Under the pieces are notes generated by a model. The model saw only the letters and a list, made by a program, of their open reading frames with translations, was not told where the DNA came from and searched no databases. Shown here piece after piece: positions 1-5,017 of a DNA stretch of 5,017 nucleotides. Location of the stretch: positions 1 to 5,017 of the forward strand of contig JBNKFQ010000324.1 of the NCBI GenBank assembly GCA_050289385.1. The letters run 5' to 3'. The position numbers and the translations under genes are program-made. Numbering within the stretch: the first letter of the stretch is position 1; every line of letters begins with the position of its first letter. The DNA is from JBNKFQ01 sp050289385 (GTDB lineage Bacteria > Pseudomonadota > Gammaproteobacteria > Pseudomonadales > Porticoccaceae).

Positions 1-2
1 AG

Positions 3-128
3 GGAGATTGCGTGAGGCAATTTCTGCAGGCAGGGGAGAAGGGGGAGACGACTCCAATCGCTGTCGAGGAGATTTTTGAGGTAGCAAAGGTAACAGTTGA
101 GGTGGCGGAGCAATTGAGAAATCAGTAA
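3..128 (+). CDS. C-terminal fragment of a probable Gfo/Idh/MocA-type (possibly bi-domain) oxidoreductase
   Basis: This is the last 41 codons of a gene that enters from the left edge, read in the frame ending at TAA 126-128. The visible peptide runs from GDCVRQFLQAG through TTPIAVEEIFEVAKVTVEVA to EQLRNQ. The pattern is an amphipathic helix, then a short Gly/Pro-containing loop with 'PIAVEEIFEV', then a final helix. It matches the usual end of Gfo/Idh/MocA-family NAD(P)-dependent sugar oxidoreductases, including the bi-domain form that carries an N-terminal zinc alcohol-dehydrogenase-like part and sits in exopolysaccharide clusters. The Rossmann domain and catalytic residues lie outside the window, so the substrate cannot be inferred. 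The heparinase-like and dehydratase genes further along support a polysaccharide role. The call rests on the tail alone and is tentative; another enzyme with a helical C-terminus is possible. Confidence 0.5.
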   Translation, partial: GDCVRQFLQAGEKGETTPIAVEEIFEVAKVTVEVAEQLRNQ

Positions 129-141
129 GGAGTGACAAAAA

Positions 142-216
142 TTGAGTGGCAATTTCAAAATGGCTATGCAATATCTCAATTTCGTTATTGAAAAAAGTAT
201 TGAGGAGCAATCTTGA
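142..216 (+). CDS. possible 24-codon leader ORF upstream of the GFA gene
   Basis: A short frame opens at TTG 142 (internal ATGs at 160 and 166) and closes at TGA 214-216, one base before the ATG of the next gene. An AAGGAG sequence at 127-132, overlapping the oxidoreductase stop codon, lies 9 bases before the TTG. The peptide would contain KMAMQYLNFVIEKSIEEQS, and I do not recognise it. The near-abutting stop and start would suit translational coupling. It could equally be chance, or a relic of a decayed gene. The evidence is positional only. Confidence 0.17.
   Translation: MSGNFKMAMQYLNFVIEKSIEEQS
202..207 (+). promoter_or_regulatory. Shine-Dalgarno GAGGAG that sets the GFA start
   Basis: GAGGAG lies 10 bases before ATG 218. 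It supports that ATG over the in-frame GTG at 146, which would add 24 residues outside the conserved fold. The GTG has only a more distant AAGGAG, 13 bases upstream. Confidence 0.6.
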
Positions 217-217
217 A

Positions 218-634
218 ATGAAATATCCAGTCGAAGCCTCTTGCCAATGTGGGCAAGTCAGTTACAAGTTATTTGAACCCCCTCAAAAAGTTGTTGCGTG
301 TCACTGCACAGAGTGCCAGAAGTTATCGACGAGTCCTTTTAGTGTAACGGCTATGGTTAAGGCCAGTACTATACAATTCACCGGTGAAATGAAAGACTGG
401 AGTCGGCTGGCGGAAAGTGGTAATAAAAACAATGCCAAATTTTGCCCCTCATGTGGTAACCGAATTTATCATTATAATCCCGATGCTCCTGAATTATTAA
501 AGCTTAAACTCAAGCCTGTGGGATTATCGGACGATACTATTTTTAAGCCAATGGCACATGTCTGGATCAGTGAAAAGCAAAGCTGGTATGAAATTCCGGA
601 AGGTGTCCCGGCATTCGAAAAGCAGGGAATATAA
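218..634 (+). CDS. GFA family zinc-binding protein (glutathione-dependent formaldehyde-activating enzyme / CENP-V fold)
   Basis: The product is 138 residues, a normal length for this single-domain family. All seven expected zinc-binding cysteines are present: C9 and C11 (SCQCGQVSY), C28, C30 and C33 (CHCTECQ), and C76 and C79 (FCPSCGNRIY). In the family, one zinc is structural and the other is catalytic or glutathione-displaced. The founding member, Gfa of Paracoccus, was linked to S-hydroxymethylglutathione formation, but most relatives have no proven reaction, so the substrate here is unknown. There is no signal peptide; it is probably cytoplasmic. The start at ATG 218 was chosen for its GAGGAG site and because family members begin shortly before the first CxC. 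An in-frame GTG at 146 is the alternative. The gene looks more AT-rich than its flanks (19 G/C of 60 in 421-480), which hints at separate acquisition. It lies 136 bases before the deaminase, with a palindrome in the gap. Confidence 0.9.
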   Translation: MKYPVEASCQCGQVSYKLFEPPQKVVACHCTECQKLSTSPFSVTAMVKASTIQFTGEMKDWSRLAESGNKNNAKFCPSCGNRIYHYNPDAPELLKLKLKPVGLSDDTIFKPMAHVWISEKQSWYEIPEGVPAFEKQGI

Positions 635-668
635 GACAGCTGGATATCGATAGCCTGCACAATATTTA

Positions 669-738
669 AGGAACCCCTGGTTAACTGCAATATATTTCTC
701 CGTGGTGTGAAGCGTACTGTAATTAATCAGAGGTTCCT
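669..738. repeat. 70-bp near-palindrome: MITE-like element or insertion-sequence end remnant
   Basis: Arm 669-698 and the reverse complement of arm 709-738 agree at 22 of 30 positions when aligned without gaps. All eight differences are transitions. The loop is 10 bases (699-708). The outermost seven bases match perfectly: AGGAACC at 669-675 against GGTTCCT at 732-738. The similarity then continues through CCTGGTTAA and its partner CTGATTAA. Two long, slightly diverged terminal inverted repeats around almost no core are typical of miniature inverted-repeat elements, or of two transposon ends left after an internal deletion. The flanks TTAA (666-669) and TCAA (738-741) could be a decayed 4-bp target duplication, but this is weak. 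There is no T-run, so it is not a standard intrinsic terminator, although a transcript could fold here and affect expression of the downstream deaminase. Confidence 0.6.
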
Positions 739-756
739 CAATAAACTGTTTCGTTC

Positions 757-763
757 AGGAGGG
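757..763 (+). promoter_or_regulatory. strong Shine-Dalgarno AGGAGGG for the deaminase
   Basis: AGGAGGG lies 7 bases before ATG 771. It is the best ribosome-binding site in the window and fixes the start. I see no convincing -35/-10 pair between the palindrome and this site, so the gene may be read through from upstream. Confidence 0.75.
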
Positions 764-770
764 AATCACA

Positions 771-1208
771 ATGGAGGAGTTTTTGGCGGCGGCAATTGAA
801 GAGGCGAAAAAGGGATTGCGCGAAGGTGGTATACCGATAGGCTCTGTGCTGGTTAACGATGGCAAGATTATCGGCAGAGGTCATAACAGAAGAATACAAA
901 ATGGCAGCACTGTATTACATGGCGAAATGGATGCCCTGGAAAACGCCGGCCGTTTGAGTGCTTCGATTTACAAGGACAGCATACTCTATACTACGCTTTC
1001 CCCGTGCTCAATGTGCTCTGGTGCGATATTGCTTTACGGCATTCCCCATGTGGTTATCGCCGAAAATATTAACTTTTTTGGAGAAGAGGAACTTCTTGAA
1101 TCAAGGGGTGTACGGCTGGATGTGCTGCAAGATGCTACATGTATTGAAATGATGAAATCATTTATTAAAAATAACCCGACATTGTGGAATGAGGATATCG
1201 GTGAGTGA
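771..1208 (+). CDS. yeast Fcy1-type cytosine deaminase / nucleoside deaminase
   Basis: This 145-residue CDA-fold zinc hydrolase closely resembles yeast cytosine deaminase Fcy1 (158 residues). Yeast Fcy1 converts cytosine to uracil for pyrimidine salvage and is unrelated to the amidohydrolase CodA of E. coli. Zinc ligands are H50, C79 and C82, within LHGEMDALENAGR and TLSPCSMCSGAILLYGIP. E52 is the proton-shuttling glutamate. N39 (GRGHNRR) and D142 correspond to the yeast residues that hold the base. The ENINF loop (F102) and the C-terminal WNEDIGE, with W139, match the aromatic lid of the yeast active site. The retained end motif argues for cytosine-type activity rather than tRNA adenosine (TadA) or guanine deamination. 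The family is often labelled only 'nucleoside deaminase', and relatives can act on other bases. The protein is probably a cytoplasmic homodimer. No permease or salvage partner gene is visible nearby. Confidence 0.9.
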   Translation: MEEFLAAAIEEAKKGLREGGIPIGSVLVNDGKIIGRGHNRRIQNGSTVLHGEMDALENAGRLSASIYKDSILYTTLSPCSMCSGAILLYGIPHVVIAENINFFGEEELLESRGVRLDVLQDATCIEMMKSFIKNNPTLWNEDIGE

Positions 1209-1212
1209 TTCA

Positions 1213-1228
1213 GATTGCCAGGGCAATC
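1213..1228. terminator. short hairpin between convergent genes, possible weak terminator
   Basis: GATTGCC-AG-GGCAATC is a perfect 7-bp inverted repeat; with a realistic loop it is a 6-bp stem and a 4-base loop. It starts 4 bases after the deaminase stop. It lies in the 67-base gap between the deaminase and the convergent dehydratase, so it could serve either strand. Neither side carries the T-run of a canonical rho-independent terminator, so function is uncertain. A GCCCGGGC palindrome follows at 1239-1246. Confidence 0.4.
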
Positions 1229-1275
1229 AACCAAAGCCGCCCGGGCATCGTAAACACAAGTGACCTTTAATCAGT

Positions 1276-3213
1276 TCAGGCATCAGCCTTTTTGCTGTCC
1301 CATTCAACCACGTTTAACGATTTTTTCTTTACCTGGTCTGTACGCTGTAACCAGACCGAATCTTGCATCGCGTGTTCCTGGTGAAAGCCGGTGGGTGCGG
1401 CTATCAGGGTTTCCTGAATTTTATCGCAGTTGAAGTTTAGACAGGCATCATCCAGCTGCTGAATAATTGTTCGGGTTTCGTCCCAGCTTAGGCAGGTTTC
1501 CTGGGCCATCATGATTCTCGGGTGATCAGTGCCGCTGACATTATCGCCAATCAGTAGTTCTTCAAACAGTTTTTCTCCGGGGCGCAATCCGCTGATTATA
1601 ATCTCAATATCCCCGCTGGCGTTTTCGGCGTCTTTCTCGCTCAGGCCGCTCAAATGAATCATCTTGCGGGCCATATCAATAATTTTGACCGGCTCACCCA
1701 TGTCCAGTACAAACACTTCTCCGCCTTGTGCCATTGATCCCGCCTGAATAACCAGCTGGGCCGCTTCGGTGATGGTCATAAAGTAGCGAATAATATCCGG
1801 GTGTGTAACGGTGATAGGACCACCTTTTTTGATCTGTTCTCGAAATAGCGGCACAACAGAACCGGATGAACCCAGCGCGTTGCCAAAGCGTACCATTGCA
1901 AAACGAGTGTTAGGTGCACCGGTTTGCAAAGCCTGTAACAACAATTCGGCCATTCTTTTTGATGCACCCATAATGTTGGTGGGGCGTACCGCCTTGTCGG
2001 TCGACACCAGAATAAAGGTTTCTACATTCGCAGCGATAGCGGCTTCGGCGGTGTGAAAAGTGCCAAACACATTGTTTCTGATACCTTCCACAATATTGTG
2101 TTCCACCAATGGCACATGCTTGTAGGCGGCGGCGTGGTACAGAGTCTGTACGCCACATGTGCGCATAATGGTTTCGACACTGGTGCGGTTTTGCACTGAG
2201 CCGAGTAAACTGATAATTTTTGTTTCAGTGTCAGGGTTGTACTGTAATAATTCCTGCTCAATGGAGTACAGCGCAAACTCGTTCAGTTCGAACAGAACCA
2301 GCTTGTCCGGTTTGTGCTGAATAATCTGCCGACATAATTCCGCACCAATGGAGCCACCTGCACCGGTTACCATGACCACCTTGCCGGTAATGCATTTGTC
2401 CATTAATTGCTGGCGAGGCGGCACAGAACTGCGCCCCAGCAAATCGGAAATGTCAATGTCGCGGATTTCCTGAAGTTTGGCCTTGCCGCTCAATATGTCA
2501 GCAATCGGTGGTACGGTTTGTACTTTCACGCGGCTTTTTTCCAAACCGTCGATTATGGACTTGCGTCGGGAGTGCGGCACGTTACCAAGCGCAAGAAGTA
2601 CCCTTGTCGCGTTGTACTTGCTGATTAACTCCTCGACGCGATGTGGAGCTGATACCGGCAGACCCTCAATGGTTGTGCCCTGTAACTGCGGGTTGTCGTC
2701 AATATAGGCGACAGATTTGAACTGTGTGCCCAAATTGAGCTGAAGCGCCAGTTGTGTGCCGGTGTAATCCGCGCCGTAAATGATGACTGCCTGTCGCCCG
2801 CGGCTCAATGTGATCTGATAAAGGTTGCGGATTAGCAACCGTGGCACCCCAATCAAAAAGAAGGTGGTAAACAGGTGAATAAGCGGCACACTGCGCGGTG
2901 TTCTGGCGTGCAGAAAAAAGCTGAATGTAATCAACAAGGTGCTGGAGATCGCCGCAGCGATTAAAATGCGGATAATCGCTTCCCGACCAATAAACCGAAG
3001 AATCGCGCGGTAAAGCCCAAGCCGGTTAAGAGCGGCGATTGTGAGTACTACGGTCAGGCCCAGACTCAACAACTCGGTAGAGTCGGGGATGGTAATTGCG
3101 CCCATTCTGAGTGCAAGAGAGATGAAGTAGACGAGGGCAATGGCGGCAATATCATAAGCCACCGAAATGGCTTGCTTGGCCGGCCTTGGAATATTCAGTA
3201 ACCCCTCAAGCAC
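1276..3213 (-). CDS. WbpM/FlaA1/CapD-type membrane-anchored nucleotide-sugar 4,6-dehydratase
   Basis: The product is about 645 residues, the long two-Rossmann form of the family. Such enzymes convert UDP-GlcNAc to its 4-keto-6-deoxy form, feeding QuiNAc, FucNAc or bacillosamine-type sugars into O-antigen or capsule. Numbering from the upstream ATG at 3258, four hydrophobic segments lie near 31-51, 61-81, 94-115 and 122-143. A CoA-binding-like Rossmann domain follows (IIYGADYTGTQLA, about 158-171), then the catalytic short-chain dehydrogenase domain with TGAGGSIG (298-305), YHAAAYKHVPLVE (374-386), VSTDK (418-422) and NIMGASK. Met430 replaces the usual catalytic Tyr ahead of Lys434, the S-M-K arrangement known for large WbpM-type enzymes. 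FRE and GLRPGEKLFEELL motifs follow. I chose GTG 3213 because GGGAG sits 8 bases upstream and LEGLLNIPRPAKQ matches typical family N-termini. ATG 3258 adds 15 residues and has no clear ribosome-binding site. The gene faces away from the heparinase-like gene and converges on the deaminase. Confidence 0.93.
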   Translation of the reverse strand: MLEGLLNIPRPAKQAISVAYDIAAIALVYFISLALRMGAITIPDSTELLSLGLTVVLTIAALNRLGLYRAILRFIGREAIIRILIAAAISSTLLITFSFFLHARTPRSVPLIHLFTTFFLIGVPRLLIRNLYQITLSRGRQAVIIYGADYTGTQLALQLNLGTQFKSVAYIDDNPQLQGTTIEGLPVSAPHRVEELISKYNATRVLLALGNVPHSRRKSIIDGLEKSRVKVQTVPPIADILSGKAKLQEIRDIDISDLLGRSSVPPRQQLMDKCITGKVVMVTGAGGSIGAELCRQIIQHKPDKLVLFELNEFALYSIEQELLQYNPDTETKIISLLGSVQNRTSVETIMRTCGVQTLYHAAAYKHVPLVEHNIVEGIRNNVFGTFHTAEAAIAANVETFILVSTDKAVRPTNIMGASKRMAELLLQALQTGAPNTRFAMVRFGNALGSSGSVVPLFREQIKKGGPITVTHPDIIRYFMTITEAAQLVIQAGSMAQGGEVFVLDMGEPVKIIDMARKMIHLSGLSEKDAENASGDIEIIISGLRPGEKLFEELLIGDNVSGTDHPRIMMAQETCLSWDETRTIIQQLDDACLNFNCDKIQETLIAAPTGFHQEHAMQDSVWLQRTDQVKKKSLNVVEWDSKKADA

Positions 3214-3221
3214 GGTGTGGT

Positions 3222-3226
3222 CTCCC
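3222..3226 (-). promoter_or_regulatory. Shine-Dalgarno GGGAG supporting the GTG start of the dehydratase
   Basis: On the minus strand GGGAG is followed by 8 bases and then GTG (3213-3211). The alternative ATG at 3258 is preceded by GCTGGTTACAC, which pairs poorly with 16S rRNA. This site and the family N-terminus decide the start. Confidence 0.45.
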
Positions 3227-3271
3227 GGTTGACGTGGTTCAACACGCTCCCGATGCATGTGTAACCAGCAT

Positions 3272-3295
3272 TCTATAGCAAAAATGCCGATTATA
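3272..3295 (-). promoter_or_regulatory. probable promoter elements of the dehydratase gene
   Basis: Reading the minus strand, a perfect TATAAT occupies 3295-3290, and an extended -10-like TGCTATAGA occupies 3280-3272. Transcription would begin near 3283 or 3265. Neither has a good -35 at 17 bases. The TATAAT has a TTGTGA only 11 bases upstream, and the second relies on its TGn extension. Either start would leave both candidate start codons (3258 and 3213) on the transcript. Confidence 0.45.
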
Positions 3296-3329
3296 CGTCG
3301 ATTTGCTCACAATTGCGTTGGCCAGGTAC

Positions 3330-3351
3330 ATCACCGCTCGGCCAAGGTGAT
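3330..3351. promoter_or_regulatory. 22-bp inverted repeat in the divergent intergenic region, possible operator
   Basis: ATCACC (3330-3335) and GGTGAT (3346-3351) are perfect reverse complements around a 10-base spacer. An overlapping TTGGCC (3318-3323) / GGCCAA (3340-3345) pair adds further symmetry. The position, upstream of both divergent genes, suits a dimeric regulator site. No regulator gene is present in the window and the match to any known operator is unproven. Confidence 0.25.
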
Positions 3352-3364
3352 TAGTGTTGGTCTT

Positions 3365-3393
3365 TTGCGCTAGAATACGTGCATCAGGATAAA
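3365..3393 (+). promoter_or_regulatory. weak candidate promoter for the heparinase-like gene
   Basis: TTGCGC (3365-3370) and GATAAA (3388-3393) are 17 bases apart. A TAGAAT at 3371-3376 is a second possible -10 without a good -35. Both are poor consensus matches, listed because a promoter is expected between divergent genes. Confidence 0.22.
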
Positions 3394-3430
3394 GCCCCCG
3401 ATTTGGGAATAACTGTTGCGGGAACAGTCT

Positions 3431-5017
3431 GTGCAAAAACTGCAAACGTACTATCACACGCTCAAGTATCTGAAGCCGTCCCAAATCGTACAGCGTATAC
3501 GCAAGCGATTTGTGCACCCGAATATCTCCGGTTTTGACCCGATTACAGAAATGGCCGACAGACAGGGCAATTGGCTTGTACGGCAATTTGGTCCTCCCCG
3601 GTTGTTGAGCAACACCGACGTTGAGTTTTTGAATCGTCGGGGCAGGGTAGAAAAGCCGCAAGACTGGAACGCATCAAACCAGGTCAAACTCTGGTTATAC
3701 AATCTGCACTATTTTGACGACCTCAATGCAAAAGACGCGAATGGACGCAGAGATATTCAGGTAGGCTGGATGGAACGCTGGATCGAACAGAATCCAGTTG
3801 GTTTCGGCAATGGCTGGGAGCCGTATCCGACATCGTTGCGCATCGTCAACTGGGTCAAGGCTTTTTTGTCGGGGTTCAATCCGTCGCAAGCGATGCTGGC
3901 CAGTCTGTGTCATCAGACGGAATATCTGTCAAGGGACCTGGAGTTTCATCTGCTGGGAAACCATCTGTTTGCCAATGCCAAAGCTTTGATATTTGCCGGT
4001 TGCTTTTTTCGCGGAGCGGATGCCGAACGCTGGTTTGCTACAGGATTGAAAATAGTAAATCGTGAAATGCAGGAACAATTACTCGAAGACGGTGGTAATT
4101 TTGAACTGACACCGATGTATCATGCCTTGATGTTGCAAGATATATTGGATCTGATTAATTTGTCGCAAGTTTTTTCAGAGCGCTTCGATGCAGAAAACAC
4201 CAATCAATGGCGGGAGTGTGTTAAAAAAATGCTGCGGTGGTTAAATTTGATGTCACACCCCGACGGCGACATTGCCTTTTTTAACGATGCCGCTACCGGT
4301 ATTGCTCCCGGTCTTGGGCAATTGAGCCAGTACGCAGGGCAATTGGCAATAGACCTGAATTTAACAATCAACAGGATTGAGCACCTGCAGGAATCCGGTT
4401 ATGTCCGTATCAGTGATGCAGATCTGGATTTGCTTGTGGATGTCGCGCGGGTTGGACCGGATTACATTCCGGGTCACGCACATGCCGATACGTTGTCGTT
4501 TGAACTGTCGCTTTATGGGCAGCGAGTCTTTGTCAATTCGGGTACGTCCGAATACGGTGTAAGTGCCGAGCGGCTCAGGCAGCGCAAAACGGCCGCGCAC
4601 AATACGGTTGAGGTAGATAGTGCTGATTCTTCGGAAGTATGGAGCGGTTTTCGTGTTGCGCGACGCGCGTTGCCTCATGACGTTTCGATACAGAATCAGG
4701 ATAGTGTTGTCCTGGTCTCGGCCAGTCACAATGGTTATTTGCGATTGCCCGGTAAAGTAACGCATCAGCGCAGTTGGCAACAAGGCGATGGCAGATTGTT
4801 AATTGTCGATCAATTGTCAGGGCAATTCTCACAGGCCAGAGCTTATTTGCATGTGCATCCACATGTGCAAGTAACTGCACTATCCGCTGAGGAGTGCCAG
4901 TTAACTCTTGCAGATGGGCAGGCTGTTATCATCAAGTTGCGAGGAGGCAAGCTGGATGTCGAACCATCGACCTGGCACCCCGAATTTGGTCGGGTTATCG
5001 CAAATGAACGGTTGGTA
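3431..5017 (+). CDS. heparinase II/III family protein (alginate-lyase-like), 3' end outside window
   Basis: The frame is open for 529 codons to the window edge, so most of the protein is present and only the C-terminus is missing. The N-terminal half is the helical toroid region: YYHTLKYLKPSQI (7-19), LYNLHYFDDL (89-98), NGWEPYPTSLRIVNWVKAF (127-145), LEFHLLGNHLFANAKAL (170-186) and EDGGNFELTPMYHALMLQD (219-237). From about 322 the PF07940-type domain follows with IPGHAHADTLSFELS (346-360), NSGTSEY (369-375) and RLRQRKTAAHNTVEVD (381-396). These motifs are standard for heparinase II/III-like proteins of polysaccharide clusters. Family members cleave uronic-acid glycans by beta-elimination, but those in biosynthetic loci have mostly uncharacterised roles. 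I see no signal peptide. GTG 3431 was chosen because GGGA lies 7 bases upstream and the N-terminus fits relatives; TTG 3416 is the alternative. TAA 3410-3412 bounds the frame. Divergent from the dehydratase. Confidence 0.9.
   Translation, partial: MQKLQTYYHTLKYLKPSQIVQRIRKRFVHPNISGFDPITEMADRQGNWLVRQFGPPRLLSNTDVEFLNRRGRVEKPQDWNASNQVKLWLYNLHYFDDLNAKDANGRRDIQVGWMERWIEQNPVGFGNGWEPYPTSLRIVNWVKAFLSGFNPSQAMLASLCHQTEYLSRDLEFHLLGNHLFANAKALIFAGCFFRGADAERWFATGLKIVNREMQEQLLEDGGNFELTPMYHALMLQDILDLINLSQVFSERFDAENTNQWRECVKKMLRWLNLMSHPDGDIAFFNDAATGIAPGLGQLSQYAGQLAIDLNLTINRIEHLQESGYVRISDADLDLLVDVARVGPDYIPGHAHADTLSFELSLYGQRVFVNSGTSEYGVSAERLRQRKTAAHNTVEVDSADSSEVWSGFRVARRALPHDVSIQNQDSVVLVSASHNGYLRLPGKVTHQRSWQQGDGRLLIVDQLSGQFSQARAYLHVHPHVQVTALSAEECQLTLADGQAVIIKLRGGKLDVEPSTWHPEFGRVIANERLV

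Noticed and set aside
240..257. CTTGCC-N6-GGCAAG hairpin near the start of the GFA gene
   Set aside because: It falls on the codons of the conserved SCQCGQV zinc motif, so the symmetry is adequately explained by coding. No regulatory support.
472..690. 72-codon minus-strand frame opposite the GFA gene
   Set aside because: It mostly mirrors the well-supported GFA gene and runs into the palindrome arm. It has no recognisable domain.
669..738. Integron attC site
   Set aside because: The palindrome lacks the paired RYYYAAC / GTRRRRY core boxes at its ends, and no integrase gene or cassette array is visible.
669..738. Canonical rho-independent terminator after the GFA gene
   Set aside because: The stem is long, not GC-rich throughout, and not followed by a T-run on either strand.
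3303..3318. TGCTCACAATTGCG, resembling half of a lac operator or a CRP half-site
   Set aside because: Only one half-site is present with no matching second half at the right spacing.
3239..3702. Two minus-strand frames (140 and 82 codons) opposite the start of the heparinase-like gene
   Set aside because: They overlap the divergent promoter region and the clear + strand heparinase II/III coding frame, and have low-complexity, unfamiliar translations.
4361..4880. Two minus-strand frames (140 and 101 codons) opposite the heparinase II/III domain
   Set aside because: The + strand here encodes the conserved GHAHADTLSFE and TAAHNTVEVD motifs. The opposite-strand products are Arg/His-rich antisense shadows.

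Overview
The window looks like chromosomal DNA of a Gram-negative bacterium, most likely a gammaproteobacterium. That assignment rests on the gene families, the dense coding and the moderate GC content, and I cannot name a genus. It is part of a cell-surface or extracellular polysaccharide locus with a small unrelated gene pair lodged inside it.

Layout. Positions 3-128 (+) are the last 41 codons of a protein whose tail resembles Gfo/Idh/MocA-type sugar oxidoreductases. Next come two small + strand genes: a GFA/CENP-V-fold zinc protein (218-634) and a compact deaminase closely resembling yeast cytosine deaminase Fcy1 (771-1208). Between them lies a 70-bp near-palindrome (669-738) that looks like a miniature inverted-repeat element or insertion-sequence remnant. 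A short hairpin (1213-1228) separates the deaminase from a convergent minus-strand gene (1276-3213) for a long, membrane-anchored WbpM/FlaA1/CapD-type nucleotide-sugar 4,6-dehydratase. A divergent intergenic region of about 220 bp follows. It carries a TATAAT box and an extended -10 on the minus strand and a 22-bp inverted repeat. The + strand then enters a heparinase II/III-family protein (3431 to beyond 5017), open at the window edge with 529 codons visible.

How the genes fit together. The WbpM-type dehydratase makes 4-keto-6-deoxy UDP-sugars at the inner membrane for O-antigen or capsule repeat units. Heparinase II/III-family proteins and Gfo/Idh-type oxidoreductases are common partners in exopolysaccharide clusters. 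The oxidoreductase tail and the heparinase-like gene are therefore probably parts of one polysaccharide programme. The GFA and deaminase genes have no evident role in glycan synthesis. They look like metabolic or detoxification cargo: pyrimidine salvage, and thiol- or zinc-dependent small-molecule chemistry.

I found no tRNA, rRNA, CRISPR array, complete transposase, or convincing new defence or mobile system. The features most worth following up are the 70-bp palindrome and the cargo-like gene pair beside it.
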